A stretch of DNA of 55,157 nt from an uncultured Lachnospiraceae bacterium (GCA_947630925.1 CANRJM010000012.1:1-55157), one strand, 5' to 3'; counted from the first letter of the stretch, positions 34,588 through 43,390 are shown. Translations and numbers: made by a program. The notes: generated from the sequence alone by a model not told the origin.

Positions 34588-34848
34588 AAAAAACTCCTTT
34601 TGGCTATAAAGCGCAGCCATTGCTCCATTTTAACAATGATCATAACGAAAAAATGAAATTTTGTAAATACAACCGGACAAATTATGCTGCGGGTTCATGA
34701 TCAGCCGGACAATAAATATATGAGGAAACCATTTCCATCCATAGAGATTTATGGTAAAATGGCAAAGCAGGCAAAGGGGGCTGGCGAGAACAGCCCCGTA
34801 CGAAAATTGGAGAGGTTCCTTTTTTGGGGAACGGTAAGGAGGAAAAAG

Positions 34849-35229
34849 ATGGACAGTTCTATTTCATATGTATGGCGGGCTCGTAAAAGAAATGCGCTGG
34901 GGCTTCCCTGGACATTCACTACTTATACTTTGTCGGAGGATCGTCTTTTTATTAAAAGCGGGCTGCTAAAGACAGTCGAAGACGAAGTGCGGCTGTATCG
35001 CATACTGGATTTAACCATGAGCAAAACGCTTTTGCAGAAAATTTTTAAAATGGGGACGATAACCGTTTCCTCTGCGGATAAGACTATGAGCGAGTTTGAG
35101 ATAAAGAATATAAAGGATGTCGATGCCGTCAAGGAAAGACTATCCGCTCTTGTAGAGGAAAATCGTGAGAAGAAGCGCGTGTCAAACCGCGAATTTATGA
35201 CGGAAAATGATATTGCAGATCTGGTCTGA
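34849..35229 (+). CDS. Bacterial PH-domain protein
   Basis: A 126-residue protein, start set at the ATG at 34849 with AAGGAGG six bases ahead; the open frame extends 55 codons upstream but that part is not protein-like and has no site. The sequence YVWRARKRNALGLPWTFTTY, YTLSEDRLFIKSGLLKTVED and EVRLYRILDLTMSKTLLQKI is typical of the bPH_2 (YdbS-like) fold. No transmembrane helix is visible, unlike many relatives. Cytoplasmic role unknown. Confidence 0.8.
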   Translation: MDSSISYVWRARKRNALGLPWTFTTYTLSEDRLFIKSGLLKTVEDEVRLYRILDLTMSKTLLQKIFKMGTITVSSADKTMSEFEIKNIKDVDAVKERLSALVEENREKKRVSNREFMTENDIADLV

Positions 35230-35270
35230 TACCGATTTAAAAGTTTTTTTGAAAATTATGAAAAAACTCT

Positions 35271-35299
35271 TTTCACAGCGATAGATTCTATGTTATACT
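35271..35299 (+). promoter_or_regulatory. Promoter of ppdK
   Basis: TTTCAC (35271-35276), 17-bp spacer, TATACT (35294-35299). It leaves a leader of about 105 nt before the ppdK ATG. A T-rich hairpin at about 35240-35275 (AAAAGTTTTTTT/AAAAAACTCTTTT) may end the PH-domain gene. Confidence 0.6.
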
Positions 35300-35411
35300 A
35301 CTTCATAGCGACTTGGCAATTTCTGGACGTGCTTTGCCGACAGGTGTTTTGCCAAAGTCAATATGTGCGATGTTGTATCGTAATACATTATTTATAGGAG
35401 GTAATATTTTA

Positions 35412-38045
35412 ATGGCAAACAAATGGGTTTATTTGTTCAGCGAGGGTAACGCAAATATGCGCGAACTTCTCGGCGGCAAGGGCGCTAACCTGGCTGAGAT
35501 GACTAGTATTTTTGGTAAGGACAGAGTACCGCAGGGTTTTACCATTACAACAGAAGCATGTACTCAGTATTATGAGGACGGTCGTGAAATCAACGACGAA
35601 ATCCAGGGACAGATTAATGAGTACATTGTAAAAATGGAAGAGATCACAGGTAAGAAATTTGGCGATAAAGAAAATCCTCTTCTGGTTTCCGTTCGTTCCG
35701 GTGCACGTGCTTCTATGCCGGGCATGATGGATACAATCCTGAACTTAGGCCTGAACGAGACAGTTGTAAATACAATTGCAGAAAAGTCCGGAAATCCACG
35801 TTGGGCATGGGACTGCTACCGCCGTTTCATTCAGATGTATTCAGATGTAGTTATGGAAGTAGGCAAGAAGTATTTTGAAGAGCTGATTGACAAGATGAAA
35901 GCAGAAAAAGGCGTTCAGCAGGACGTTGATTTGACTGCTGACGACTTAAAGGAACTTGCTTCCCAGTTCAAGGCAGAATATAAAGCGAAAATCGGAAAGG
36001 ATTTCCCGGATGATCCGAAGGAGCAGTTAATGGGAGCTGTTAAGGCAGTGTTCCGTTCATGGGATAATCCTCGTGCAAATGTATATCGCCGTGATAATGA
36101 TATTCCATATTCATGGGGAACCGCAGTAAACGTACAGTCCATGGCATTTGGTAACATGGGCGATGACTGCGGTACGGGCGTTGCTTTCACGCGTGACCCT
36201 GCAACAGGCGAAAAGAAGCTTATGGGCGAATTTCTGACTAATGCACAGGGCGAGGACGTAGTTGCCGGTGTGCGTACTCCTATGCCGATTACTGAGATGG
36301 CTGAGAAGTTCCCGCAGGCGTTCAAAGATTTCCAGGAAGTCTGCCAGACTTTGGAGAAGCATTATAGAGATATGCAGGATATGGAGTTCACGGTTGAGCA
36401 TGGCCATCTTTATATGCTCCAGACCAGAAATGGTAAGAGAACAGCACAGGCCGCTCTTAAGATTGCCTGTGATTTAGTGGACGAGGGTATGAGAAGCGAG
36501 GAAGAGGCAGTTGCTATGATTGATCCTCGTAACCTGGATACGCTGCTTCATCCGCAGTTCGATGCCGCTGCATTAAAGGCTGCTACTCCGGTAGCTAAGG
36601 CACTCGGCGCTTCGCCGGGAGCTGCCTGTGGTAAGGTTGTATTTACAGCAGATGACGCTGTAGAGTGGGCTGCCCGCGGCGAAAAGGTTGTATTGGTTCG
36701 TCTGGAGACATCTCCGGAGGATATTACAGGTATGAAGAGCGCACAGGGTATCCTGACTGTTCGTGGCGGTATGACGTCTCACGCAGCAGTAGTTGCCCGT
36801 GGTATGGGTACATGCTGTGTATCCGGCTGCGGCGACATCATTATGGATGAAGACAATAAGAAATTTGAGTTAGCTGGCAAGACTTATACAGAAGGGTCTG
36901 AGATTTCCATTGACGGTACCACCGGTAATATTTATGATGGTATTATTCCGACTGTGGATGCAACGATTGCCGGCGAGTTTGGACGTATCATGGGATGGGC
37001 TGACAAGTACAGGACGCTGAAGGTTCGTACGAATGCTGATACGCCTGCAGACGCTAAAAAGGCTCGCGAGCTTGGCGCTGAGGGAATCGGTCTTTGCCGT
37101 ACTGAGCATATGTTCTTTGAGGAAGACAGAATTGCTGCATTCCGTGAGATGATCTGCTCTGACACGGTAGAGGAAAGAGAGGAAGCGCTTGCTAAGATCC
37201 TTCCATATCAGCAGGGCGATTTCGAGGCTCTTTATGAGGCATTGGAGGGAACGCCGGTTACGATTCGTTTCCTGGATCCTCCACTTCATGAGTTTGTTCC
37301 TACTGAGGAAGCAGAAATTAAGAAGTTAGCTGATGCGAAAGGAAAGAGTATAGAAGAGATTAAGGCGATTATTGATTCTCTGCATGAGTTTAACCCAATG
37401 ATGGGACATCGCGGATGCCGTTTGGCAGTAACATATCCTGAGATTGCCAGGATGCAGACTGCTGCAGTGATTCGTGCGGCAATCAATGTTAAGAAGAAAC
37501 ATCCGGATTGGAATGTTGAGCCGGAGATTATGATTCCTCTGGTTGGAGATATCAAAGAACTTAAATATGTTAAAAAGGTTGTTGTTGAGACTGCCGATGC
37601 AGAAATTGCTGCAGCAGGTTCCGATATGAAGTACGAAGTTGGTACGATGATTGAGATTCCTAGAGCGGCTCTTACGGCTGATGAAATTGCTTCTGAGGCT
37701 GAGTTCTTCTGTTTCGGTACCAACGATCTGACACAGATGACTTTCGGATTCTCCCGTGATGATGCAGGCAAGTTCTTAGATGCTTACTATGATGCTAAGA
37801 TCTTTGAGAACGATCCGTTTGCAAAATTGGATCAGACAGGAGTTGGACAGCTTATGGAAATGGCTGTTGCAAAGGGAAAGAAGGTACGTCCTTCCCTGCA
37901 CTGTGGAATCTGCGGCGAACACGGCGGAGACCCTTCATCTGTAGAGTTCTGCCATAAGATTGGTTTGGATTATGTATCATGTTCTCCATTCCGCGTGCCG
38001 ATTGCAAGATTGGCAGCCGCTCAGGCAGCAATACTAGACAGATAG
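35412..38045 (+). CDS. ppdK: Pyruvate, phosphate dikinase with element-supplied C-terminus
   Basis: An 877-residue enzyme interconverting pyruvate, ATP and phosphate with PEP, AMP and PPi, central to PPi-linked glycolysis in clostridia. The ATG at 35412 has AGGAGG ahead. The nucleotide-binding part begins WVYLFSEGNANMRELLGGKG; the phosphohistidine is His457 in GGMTSHAAVVARGMG; the PEP-binding barrel has GLCRTEHMFF, MGHRGCRLAVTYPEIARMQ and HCGICGEHGGDPSS. The protein ends AAAQAAILDR. The 12 bases TCAGGCAGCAAT near its stop recur at 42263, where they continue as codons for QAAIANKGK-stop. The native last codons thus seem displaced by insertion of the prophage remnant, which supplies a new ending. 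Codon use is that of a highly expressed gene. Confidence 0.97.
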   Translation: MANKWVYLFSEGNANMRELLGGKGANLAEMTSIFGKDRVPQGFTITTEACTQYYEDGREINDEIQGQINEYIVKMEEITGKKFGDKENPLLVSVRSGARASMPGMMDTILNLGLNETVVNTIAEKSGNPRWAWDCYRRFIQMYSDVVMEVGKKYFEELIDKMKAEKGVQQDVDLTADDLKELASQFKAEYKAKIGKDFPDDPKEQLMGAVKAVFRSWDNPRANVYRRDNDIPYSWGTAVNVQSMAFGNMGDDCGTGVAFTRDPATGEKKLMGEFLTNAQGEDVVAGVRTPMPITEMAEKFPQAFKDFQEVCQTLEKHYRDMQDMEFTVEHGHLYMLQTRNGKRTAQAALKIACDLVDEGMRSEEEAVAMIDPRNLDTLLHPQFDAAALKAATPVAKALGASPGAACGKVVFTADDAVEWAARGEKVVLVRLETSPEDITGMKSAQGILTVRGGMTSHAAVVARGMGTCCVSGCGDIIMDEDNKKFELAGKTYTEGSEISIDGTTGNIYDGIIPTVDATIAGEFGRIMGWADKYRTLKVRTNADTPADAKKARELGAEGIGLCRTEHMFFEEDRIAAFREMICSDTVEEREEALAKILPYQQGDFEALYEALEGTPVTIRFLDPPLHEFVPTEEAEIKKLADAKGKSIEEIKAIIDSLHEFNPMMGHRGCRLAVTYPEIARMQTAAVIRAAINVKKKHPDWNVEPEIMIPLVGDIKELKYVKKVVVETADAEIAAAGSDMKYEVGTMIEIPRAALTADEIASEAEFFCFGTNDLTQMTFGFSRDDAGKFLDAYYDAKIFENDPFAKLDQTGVGQLMEMAVAKGKKVRPSLHCGICGEHGGDPSSVEFCHKIGLDYVSCSPFRVPIARLAAAQAAILDR

Positions 38046-38215
38046 GCGAACGTGAGTTTGATTTAATCAACAATATTGCACTGGTAGGTAATTATTTACA
38101 GTATGTTTTAGTCATTCCATTTGAGGATGCAAGGGCATATCGTAAAAGTTCTGGCAGATATTTAAGATGTAACCAATGGGATGATTTGACAGTAGAGATT
38201 TATATGTCAATATGA
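38046..38215 (+). other. Open frame of unclear status behind ppdK
   Basis: A frame overlapping the ppdK end continues through ERFDLI-like sequence (GEREFDLINNIALVGNYLQY, then VLVIPFEDARAYRKSSGRYL, ending DDLTVEIYMSI). Composition looks protein-like but there is no start signal of its own. It may be the 3' end of a phage gene cut at the attachment core. Confidence 0.3.
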
Positions 38216-38219
38216 TAAA

Positions 38220-38250
38220 AGGGATAGTCAGAAATGGCTATCTCTTTTTT
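38220..38250 (+). terminator. Terminator downstream of ppdK inside the remnant
   Basis: GGGATAG and CTATCTC pair across a short loop, followed by TTTTTT. It now ends the ppdK transcript in place of the displaced one at 42354. Confidence 0.75.
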
Positions 38251-38315
38251 GAAGTTGAAATCTATTTGTCAGTATGATAGAATTTATATATCTTATTATA
38301 AAGGAGATTGATTAT

Positions 38316-39356
38316 ATGAAAATATTAAAACCTATAATTACAAACATAATATTAATCCTTTTCTTATTTTACCTAAATAATAATGTAGCATATGCATACA
38401 CAGAACAAACAAATTGCATTGTATCAGAAGTTAAAATTGAAGAACAAGGACAAATATTAGGTTATGGTGACACATTACATCTAAGCTGTAAAATAGAAAG
38501 TGAATATCAAATAGATAAGGTTGTATTTTGGATGAGTACAAATTCTAAAAATGTAAGCTTTGATATGGAATATGATATTAATTCAGGAAAATATATTAAA
38601 AACCAAATATTAAATGAGGATATGTTAGAAGCTCCTTACAGGACATTTCTAATATATATATGGTATATTAAAGATGGGGAAAAATATAGAGAAACAGTAT
38701 ATACCGATAAAGATTTTCCTGAACAATGTTTTGTTTTCAATAATAACTGTAAAAACAACAATCATTTATATGACAATGGGAAAATAACAAAATTAGTTAC
38801 GTGTAAAGATGATGGAATGAAAACCTATACGTGTTCTGTTTGTGGTTCAACAAAAATAGAATATATTCCAGCTAGTGAAAATTATCATAAAATAGTTATT
38901 GATAATGCTATAGAAGTGTCATATATTAATAATGGTTTGACAGAGGGAAGCCATTGTTCTATATGTGGGAAAATAATTAAAGAACAAAAATTAATTCCTA
39001 AATTATTAAATATTATAAACAAAAATCAAAAAATTACAGTGAAAAAGAATAATTACACATATAAAGCTAAATCGTTTAAAAATAAAAAAATAACATTTAG
39101 AATTAAACCAAAAGTGTTAGGAAAATGTAAGATATCATATAAAATTAAACAATATCCTAAAAACGCTAAAAAATATATTTCAGTTAATAAATCAGGTAAA
39201 GTAATATTGAAAAAAGGAATTAAAAGGGGAAAATATAAAATTTCTGTAATTGCTTCTGAATCTAAAGAATATCAAAGAACAGGTAGAACAAATATAAAAA
39301 CTACTATTATACAATATAAAAAAGCAGTTAAAACAATTACTATTAAAATTAAATAA
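38316..39356 (+). CDS. Secreted Cys-repeat surface protein (probable prophage moron)
   Basis: A 346-residue exported protein with AAGGAGAT ahead of its ATG. Signal peptide MKILKPIITNIILILFLFYL ends near VAYAYT. Two short Cys-Cys modules follow, GMKTYTCSVCGSTKIEYIPA and GLTEGSHCSICGKIIKEQKL, of the kind repeated in surface proteins of gut Clostridia. The C-terminal third is very Lys-rich and beta-prone (KVLGKCKISYKIKQYPKNAK) and resembles an Ig-like/cadherin-type wall domain. Very AT-rich codons set it apart from ppdK. It lies next to the lysis genes but on the opposite strand, the usual place of a lysogenic-conversion gene. Function unknown. Confidence 0.7.
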   Translation: MKILKPIITNIILILFLFYLNNNVAYAYTEQTNCIVSEVKIEEQGQILGYGDTLHLSCKIESEYQIDKVVFWMSTNSKNVSFDMEYDINSGKYIKNQILNEDMLEAPYRTFLIYIWYIKDGEKYRETVYTDKDFPEQCFVFNNNCKNNNHLYDNGKITKLVTCKDDGMKTYTCSVCGSTKIEYIPASENYHKIVIDNAIEVSYINNGLTEGSHCSICGKIIKEQKLIPKLLNIINKNQKITVKKNNYTYKAKSFKNKKITFRIKPKVLGKCKISYKIKQYPKNAKKYISVNKSGKVILKKGIKRGKYKISVIASESKEYQRTGRTNIKTTIIQYKKAVKTITIKIK

Positions 39357-39362
39357 TCGTAA

Positions 39363-39405
39363 AAAAAATAGGGGGATAATACTTGTTTATCCCCCCTATT
39401 TTTTA
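39363..39405. terminator. Bidirectional terminator
   Basis: AAAATAGGGGGATAA pairs with TTATCCCCCCTATTTT around a short loop, A-rich on one side and T-rich on the other, between the moron and the convergent endolysin gene. A second hairpin, GTTTCTCTT/AAGAGAAAC, lies at about 39437-39457 and a third, AACCACT/AGTGGTT, at about 39475-39497. Confidence 0.85.
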
Positions 39406-39516
39406 TTGTCATGGCATATGCCATCTTTGCAAATAAGTTTCTCTTAAAAGAGAAACGAACGCAGCAAAAAAATAAACCACTTGATATGTGAGTGGTTGTA
39501 ATTAATTAGCGTTATA

Positions 39517-40143
39517 TTATTTAATATACTTTTTGTTCATATAACCAACTTTTCCTTTGTATCTTACTCTAGCATACCATAATTTAGTAAAAAACACATC
39601 TACTTTCTTGCCATTTGATATACGCATAATTTTATTTGTTTTGGCAATATTCTTATAAAGAAGAAGCCCCTTTTTTCTATTTATAGTACCATTCCATGTC
39701 TTTTTAAATTTATCTGGAGTACCATACTGTTGTTTTAATTTTGTAGTAGTGCTTCCCCATTTCTTTAAATAAAAATGTGGTAAATCTACTATACTTGTCC
39801 AATCTCCGCCCCAACCAAGTCCTATATTTTTCGCAATTTTAGCTACTTTCTTGATTGTTGATACATCATATAGTTTTCTGCTATCATTAATTGCTATATC
39901 AAAAGCAACACCCCACATATGTTGTGAACTGTATGTACTACCTTTCGCATTTGTTACAATACTTCCGGGTGCAGTTCTTCCTTTTGCATATAATTTATCC
40001 TGATATTCCTTTGTTCTGAATCCTTCTGTTATAATTAGGTAAATGCCCTTTTTAGCACATTTTTCAAGCAAACATTCTAACTTATAATCGAGCCACGGAT
40101 GTAATTTAGTTCTATCAATTCTAATATCATGTTTTTTAGCCAT
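39517..40143 (-). CDS. Phage endolysin, M15 (VanY/CwlK-like) peptidase with SH3 tail
   Basis: A 208-residue wall hydrolase starting at the ATG at 40143, eight bases after GTGAGGATG. The peptidase part has EGFRTKEYQDKLYAKGR, zinc ligands in SSQHMWGVAFDIAI (HxxGxAxD) and LPHFYLKKWG (His). It should cut L-Ala-D-Glu or D-Ala-D-Ala bonds of peptidoglycan. The C-terminal 60 residues (ISNGKKVDVFFTKLWYARVR, YKGKVGYMNKKYIK) form a bacterial SH3-type wall-binding domain. No signal peptide, so export needs the adjacent holin gene. Confidence 0.9.
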   Translation of the reverse strand: MAKKHDIRIDRTKLHPWLDYKLECLLEKCAKKGIYLIITEGFRTKEYQDKLYAKGRTAPGSIVTNAKGSTYSSQHMWGVAFDIAINDSRKLYDVSTIKKVAKIAKNIGLGWGGDWTSIVDLPHFYLKKWGSTTTKLKQQYGTPDKFKKTWNGTINRKKGLLLYKNIAKTNKIMRISNGKKVDVFFTKLWYARVRYKGKVGYMNKKYIK

Positions 40144-40165
40144 TTTATTCATCCTCACTTTCTTT

Positions 40166-40369
40166 TTATTTATTTTTATTATACTGAATTGTACTAATCC
40201 CCAATACAAATCCTAAAAATGTATCAATAGCTGAAATTGTTCCAACTACCTGCTCACCATATGGAAGATTCCATATTCTTGCTATTGCAAAATAAAAAGT
40301 ACCTGTTGCTGGCAATAAATATTGTGCAATCCATTTCGTTACATCATAAACTTTATTATTCAATTTCAT
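40166..40369 (-). CDS. Phage holin
   Basis: A 67-residue protein with KVYDVTKWIAQYLLPATGTF, NLPYGEQVVGTISAIDTFLG and a short Lys-rich tail, the pattern of the r1t/Dp-1-like holins of Gram-positive phages. Two helices span about 12-30 and 38-58. GAAGGAGGTAATTAAT precedes the ATG. It sits directly upstream of the endolysin gene (22 bp), the normal lysis-cassette order. Confidence 0.88.
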   Translation of the reverse strand: MKLNNKVYDVTKWIAQYLLPATGTFYFAIARIWNLPYGEQVVGTISAIDTFLGFVLGISTIQYNKNK

Positions 40370-40412
40370 ATTAATTACCTCCTTCTAATTCTTGAAAATT
40401 TATTAAATCTAT

Positions 40413-41471
40413 TTATTTTTCTATTTTGTCTTTTAATATTTTGATTTCATTTTTTAATATATCAACCTCTTCTTTTTGGCTTAATAATTTATTTTGCAGA
40501 ATTTGGCAAAACCGTATAATATCCCCAATAAATTCTTCATATCGAAGAGCGTATTCGTATTCTCCTTCGACAATTTCAAAAGTTTCTTTTCCCTCTTCGT
40601 CAAATACTTTTTTCATCTTTGGAGATTTGATAAATGCTGCATGGTCAATGCCAATCTCTTTTATTAAATCTTCAACATCTTGTGATATTAAACCGTGATG
40701 TGGTCTTTTTGAATCCCCATCAACAAATTTGCAAACTACTGGGCGAAGATGTTCCATAAAATAACATAATTGTTCATCAGTAAAACCTGTATCATATACT
40801 GAATCTTCTCCAATATAAGATATATCATATTTTTTTGTGCGGTCAGATGTACTAATTTGAGAATTATTAGAATATATTTGCTTCCACTTTGTATAAGGCG
40901 AGCCTAAATTCACTATATTATCTTCTGTTGGAAAAAAGGTATCATTGCCACTTACACTAAGATACCTTATGACAGCATCTGTATATTTCCCTTCTTCTGC
41001 CCAACCACCAGATAATGTAAGTTTTCCAATAACAGTTCCATCTTCATTTTTGTTCAAGTAAGTTTCGGTTATAATATTATCGTTTCCATCTTTATCGGCA
41101 AGGTCAGCATAAGTGGCACGTCCTGCATTTGAAGCTGTTGTTGCACTGTTAGCCCTTTCTGCTTCATTTGCAAAATTCGCCGTACCAGCTTCATCTGCAT
41201 AGGCAGAAGTACCAGAAGCATTTGCATAACCTACGCTTTTTTCATCATCTGGTATATTTATAAATTGGTCTATATTAAGAATACATCTTATTTTTTCAAT
41301 TTTTTCTAAATTACTTTCATAATCTTTTTCATATTGTAAAATATTAATAATATTGTTAATAATATTATTCAAACTAACTTTTTGAGTACCTAAAAGATTT
41401 TGTATTAAAAACATATTATCTTTTTGTGCTTCTATACATTCCGGCAAATCATCAACACTTTTATTAGCCAT
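40413..41471 (-). CDS. Phage tail-fibre protein with C-terminal S74 chaperone domain
   Basis: A 352-residue structural protein, start at 41471 with GGAGG eight bases ahead. The middle has an Ala-rich repeat (SAYADEAGTANFANEAERAN) of the type found in fibre shafts and then a beta-rich domain. The C-terminus is an intramolecular chaperone of endosialidase (Peptidase S74): STSDRTKKYDISYIG, HHGLISQDVEDLIKEIGI and a final coiled coil that cleaves itself off after trimer assembly. The catalytic Ser/Lys region is present. Its likely role is receptor binding. Confidence 0.85.
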   Translation of the reverse strand: MANKSVDDLPECIEAQKDNMFLIQNLLGTQKVSLNNIINNIINILQYEKDYESNLEKIEKIRCILNIDQFINIPDDEKSVGYANASGTSAYADEAGTANFANEAERANSATTASNAGRATYADLADKDGNDNIITETYLNKNEDGTVIGKLTLSGGWAEEGKYTDAVIRYLSVSGNDTFFPTEDNIVNLGSPYTKWKQIYSNNSQISTSDRTKKYDISYIGEDSVYDTGFTDEQLCYFMEHLRPVVCKFVDGDSKRPHHGLISQDVEDLIKEIGIDHAAFIKSPKMKKVFDEEGKETFEIVEGEYEYALRYEEFIGDIIRFCQILQNKLLSQKEEVDILKNEIKILKDKIEK

Positions 41472-41495
41472 ATAATATACCTCCATTCCTTTAAA

Positions 41496-41741
41496 TTAAT
41501 TAGCAATAATATATGTATTTCTTTCTAGCGCATTATATTTTTCTTCGAGTGATGATATTCTACTACATATATCTTCTATATCAATTTCAATACGAACATC
41601 ATTATTTTGATTCAAATTTTTAGTGTCAATATAAATAACAACATTTTTATTATCCTTTAAACCAATTAAAACTTGTCCATCTTTAATTGGAATTTCTTTA
41701 ATTTTAGAATCATCACCACGGTACAAACTAAGTTGAGCCAT
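41496..41741 (-). CDS. Small tail-fibre-associated phage protein
   Basis: An 81-residue protein starting MAQLSLYRGDDSKI with GGGAGG ahead. It shows a beta-rich first part (KEIPIKDGQVLIGLKDNKNV) typical of short N-terminal fibre-attachment proteins, and a coiled coil (ISSLEEKYNALER) at the end. It lies 25 bp upstream of the fibre gene on the same strand. Exact role not recognised. Confidence 0.65.
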   Translation of the reverse strand: MAQLSLYRGDDSKIKEIPIKDGQVLIGLKDNKNVVIYIDTKNLNQNNDVRIEIDIEDICSRISSLEEKYNALERNTYIIAN

Positions 41742-41818
41742 AAATTTTACCTCCCTTCGAGGATGTTTATATACATGGTAGAAGAGTAAGATAATTATAT
41801 TGTTTCAATAAATATTTA

Positions 41819-42262
41819 TTATTCAATATCCTTCCAAACAAAACATGATTCTATTTCTTCAATCGCTTTTCTAAGACCGTATACAGTGTTTTCATCAGAA
41901 GCATCAGAAATAGAACCTAAAACTTTGTTTGCTTCACCATTTTTATCAAAATCTTCTATATTTGATTTGGAAGCAGTACCGAGTTTTAGTTCCTGAATTG
42001 CTTTATTAATTCGCGATAAAATAGTATCTGTATTATTTCCAAAAATTTCATTAATCTTTTTCAAAACTTGTTCAACATTATTTTCAGATACATTATCACT
42101 AAAAGCTTCACATTGAACATCAGAAGCTTTACCAGATTTAGCAACATTAGACAAACCATGAACAGGTATAGAATTACCATCCACATCAATAGCACCAGCG
42201 ACACTACCTTCAGATACTTTCTGTACAGCAGAATTAGCCTTATTAATAGCATCCTGTACAGT
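41819..42262 (-). pseudogene. 5'-truncated phage tail-fibre gene ending at the attachment core
   Basis: The frame is readable from the edge of the right core (42262) down to the stop at 41819: it begins QDAINKANSAVQKVSEGSVA, continues GAIDVDGNSIPVHGLSNVAK and ends ESCFVWKDIE. An in-frame TGA is formed by the core itself, so everything upstream is missing. A GTG at 42184 could start a shorter product but has no ribosome binding site. The repeats of Asn/Lys/Ala/Ser and the 'VHGLSNVAKSGKA' style are typical of fibre shafts. Confidence 0.75.
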
Positions 42263-42284
42263 TCAGGCAGCAATCGCCAATAAA
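42263..42284 (+). other. Displaced original 3' end of ppdK (attR side)
   Basis: TCAGGCAGCAATCGCCAATA and four more bases plus AA read, in the ppdK frame, as QAAIANKGK-stop preceded by the Ala-Ala-Ala block on the other side of the element. It is the expected ppdK ending left behind by the insertion. Confidence 0.7.
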
Positions 42285-42353
42285 GGGAAATAAGAAATTA
42301 GACGGTTGTTAAGAATGGCATAATATGAGCATTGAGTTGTATATTTAAAAATG

Positions 42354-42387
42354 AGAGTGTCTATCCATGTTGGGTAGGCACTCTTTT
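42354..42387 (+). terminator. Former ppdK terminator
   Basis: GAGTGTCTA pairs with GTAGGCACTC, followed by TTTT, 70 bp after the displaced ppdK stop. No intact gene now reads into it on the plus strand. Confidence 0.65.
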
Positions 42388-42562
42388 AAAATCTATGTTT
42401 GGTTTTAGATCTTCTATTATCACATACGCAAACAGATATATATGGGACACATCGATTCTGTTATCATTGGAAAAATATATTGCTTTTTGACAATGTGATG
42501 CGTTATAGTTGTAATATATCATCTGCGGCATTTTCCGCAGACAGAAAGCGGAGGCGATGCAT

Positions 42563-43369
42563 ATGGCTTTTTCCATGGAATTTGGCATTTTGTTTTTGGT
42601 GGCTCTTGCGTGCTGTGCGATTGGATTTTATAAGTATGTATATTTTATTTCCATCGGCTATGGACTCGCAATCTCCGGGCAGGGAGCTGCTATGCTCTTA
42701 CTGTTTCGGGAAAAAATAGGTCCTGCTGTCATAATCAGCAGCTTGCTCCTGGTGGCGTACGGGCTGCGTCTCAGCGGATTTTTGCTGTACCGGGAGGTAA
42801 AAAGCAGCAGCTACCGCAGGCATATGACTACAGAAATTAAGGATGGCTCCGGCATGAAGCTGTGGGTTAGGGCAATGCTGTGGTTTTTTTGCGGCGTTCT
42901 GTACCTGTTTATGATTTCGCCGTTTTTTTACCGCTGCTACAATGGAAATACCGGGATTTCCATTTCCTTTGTGATTGGCGCTGTGCTGATGGCAGGGGGG
43001 ATTCTTTTGGAGAGCCTGGCGGATTTGAGCAAGAGCCGCCAGAAGAAGGAAAACCCGAAACGATTTTGCGACAGGGGGCTTTTTCGGCTTGTGCGCTGTC
43101 CGAATTACCTTGGGGAGTTGATTTTGTGGACGGGTGTGCTTGTGACAGGCATTACATCACTGCGTTCGGTGGGACAGTGGATTGTGGCGCTGCTCGGTTA
43201 TGTTGGGATCGTGTTTGTCATGTTTAGTGGAGCGCGCCGGTTGGAGGTGCGTCAGAACAAAAACTACGGATCCGACCCTGCATATCAAAGGTACGTCAGG
43301 GAGGTACCGATTCTCCTGCCTTTTGTGCCACTGTATAGTGTTGAGAAATATAAATTTCTGGTGCTATAG
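42563..43369 (+). CDS. DUF1295/steroid-reductase-like membrane protein
   Basis: A 268-residue membrane protein with six or seven helices; start at the ATG at 42563, eight bases after CGGAGG. The C-terminal part holds the family signature: RFCDRGLFRLVRCPNYLGEL, LILWTGVLVTGIT and the last YQRYVREVPILLPFVP. This is the DUF1295 / isoprenylcysteine methyltransferase-like superfamily, in which the loop between the last helices binds NAD(P)H or SAM. Substrate unknown. The upstream 42388-42562 region shows no other feature. Confidence 0.8.
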   Translation: MAFSMEFGILFLVALACCAIGFYKYVYFISIGYGLAISGQGAAMLLLFREKIGPAVIISSLLLVAYGLRLSGFLLYREVKSSSYRRHMTTEIKDGSGMKLWVRAMLWFFCGVLYLFMISPFFYRCYNGNTGISISFVIGAVLMAGGILLESLADLSKSRQKKENPKRFCDRGLFRLVRCPNYLGELILWTGVLVTGITSLRSVGQWIVALLGYVGIVFVMFSGARRLEVRQNKNYGSDPAYQRYVREVPILLPFVPLYSVEKYKFLVL

Positions 43370-43390
43370 CATTTGAAATGCCATGAAAGA

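Larger units (their letters stand above)
38021..42274. mobile_element. Prophage remnant integrated in the 3' end of ppdK
   Basis: Identical 12-bp cores TCAGGCAGCAAT mark both ends (38021-38032 in ppdK; 42263-42274). Between them lie AT-rich phage-type genes: moron surface protein, endolysin, holin, tail-fibre protein with S74 chaperone, and two small fibre-associated genes. Integrase, regulators, head, packaging and most tail genes are absent, so it is a remnant that cannot move alone. Beyond the right core, bases 42275-42284 complete the displaced ppdK ending, and a terminator follows at 42354. Confidence 0.8.

Noticed and set aside
34684..34848. N-terminal extension of the PH-domain protein
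   Set aside because: The extra 55 codons are not protein-like and the good ribosome binding site is at 34849.
37979..38045. Alternative plus-strand frame overlapping the end of ppdK
   Set aside because: The first part only shadows ppdK; its continuation beyond 38045 is listed as unclear.
38312..42274. Tailocin or phage-derived killing particle
   Set aside because: Sheath, tube, baseplate and tape-measure genes are missing; only fibre and lysis genes remain.
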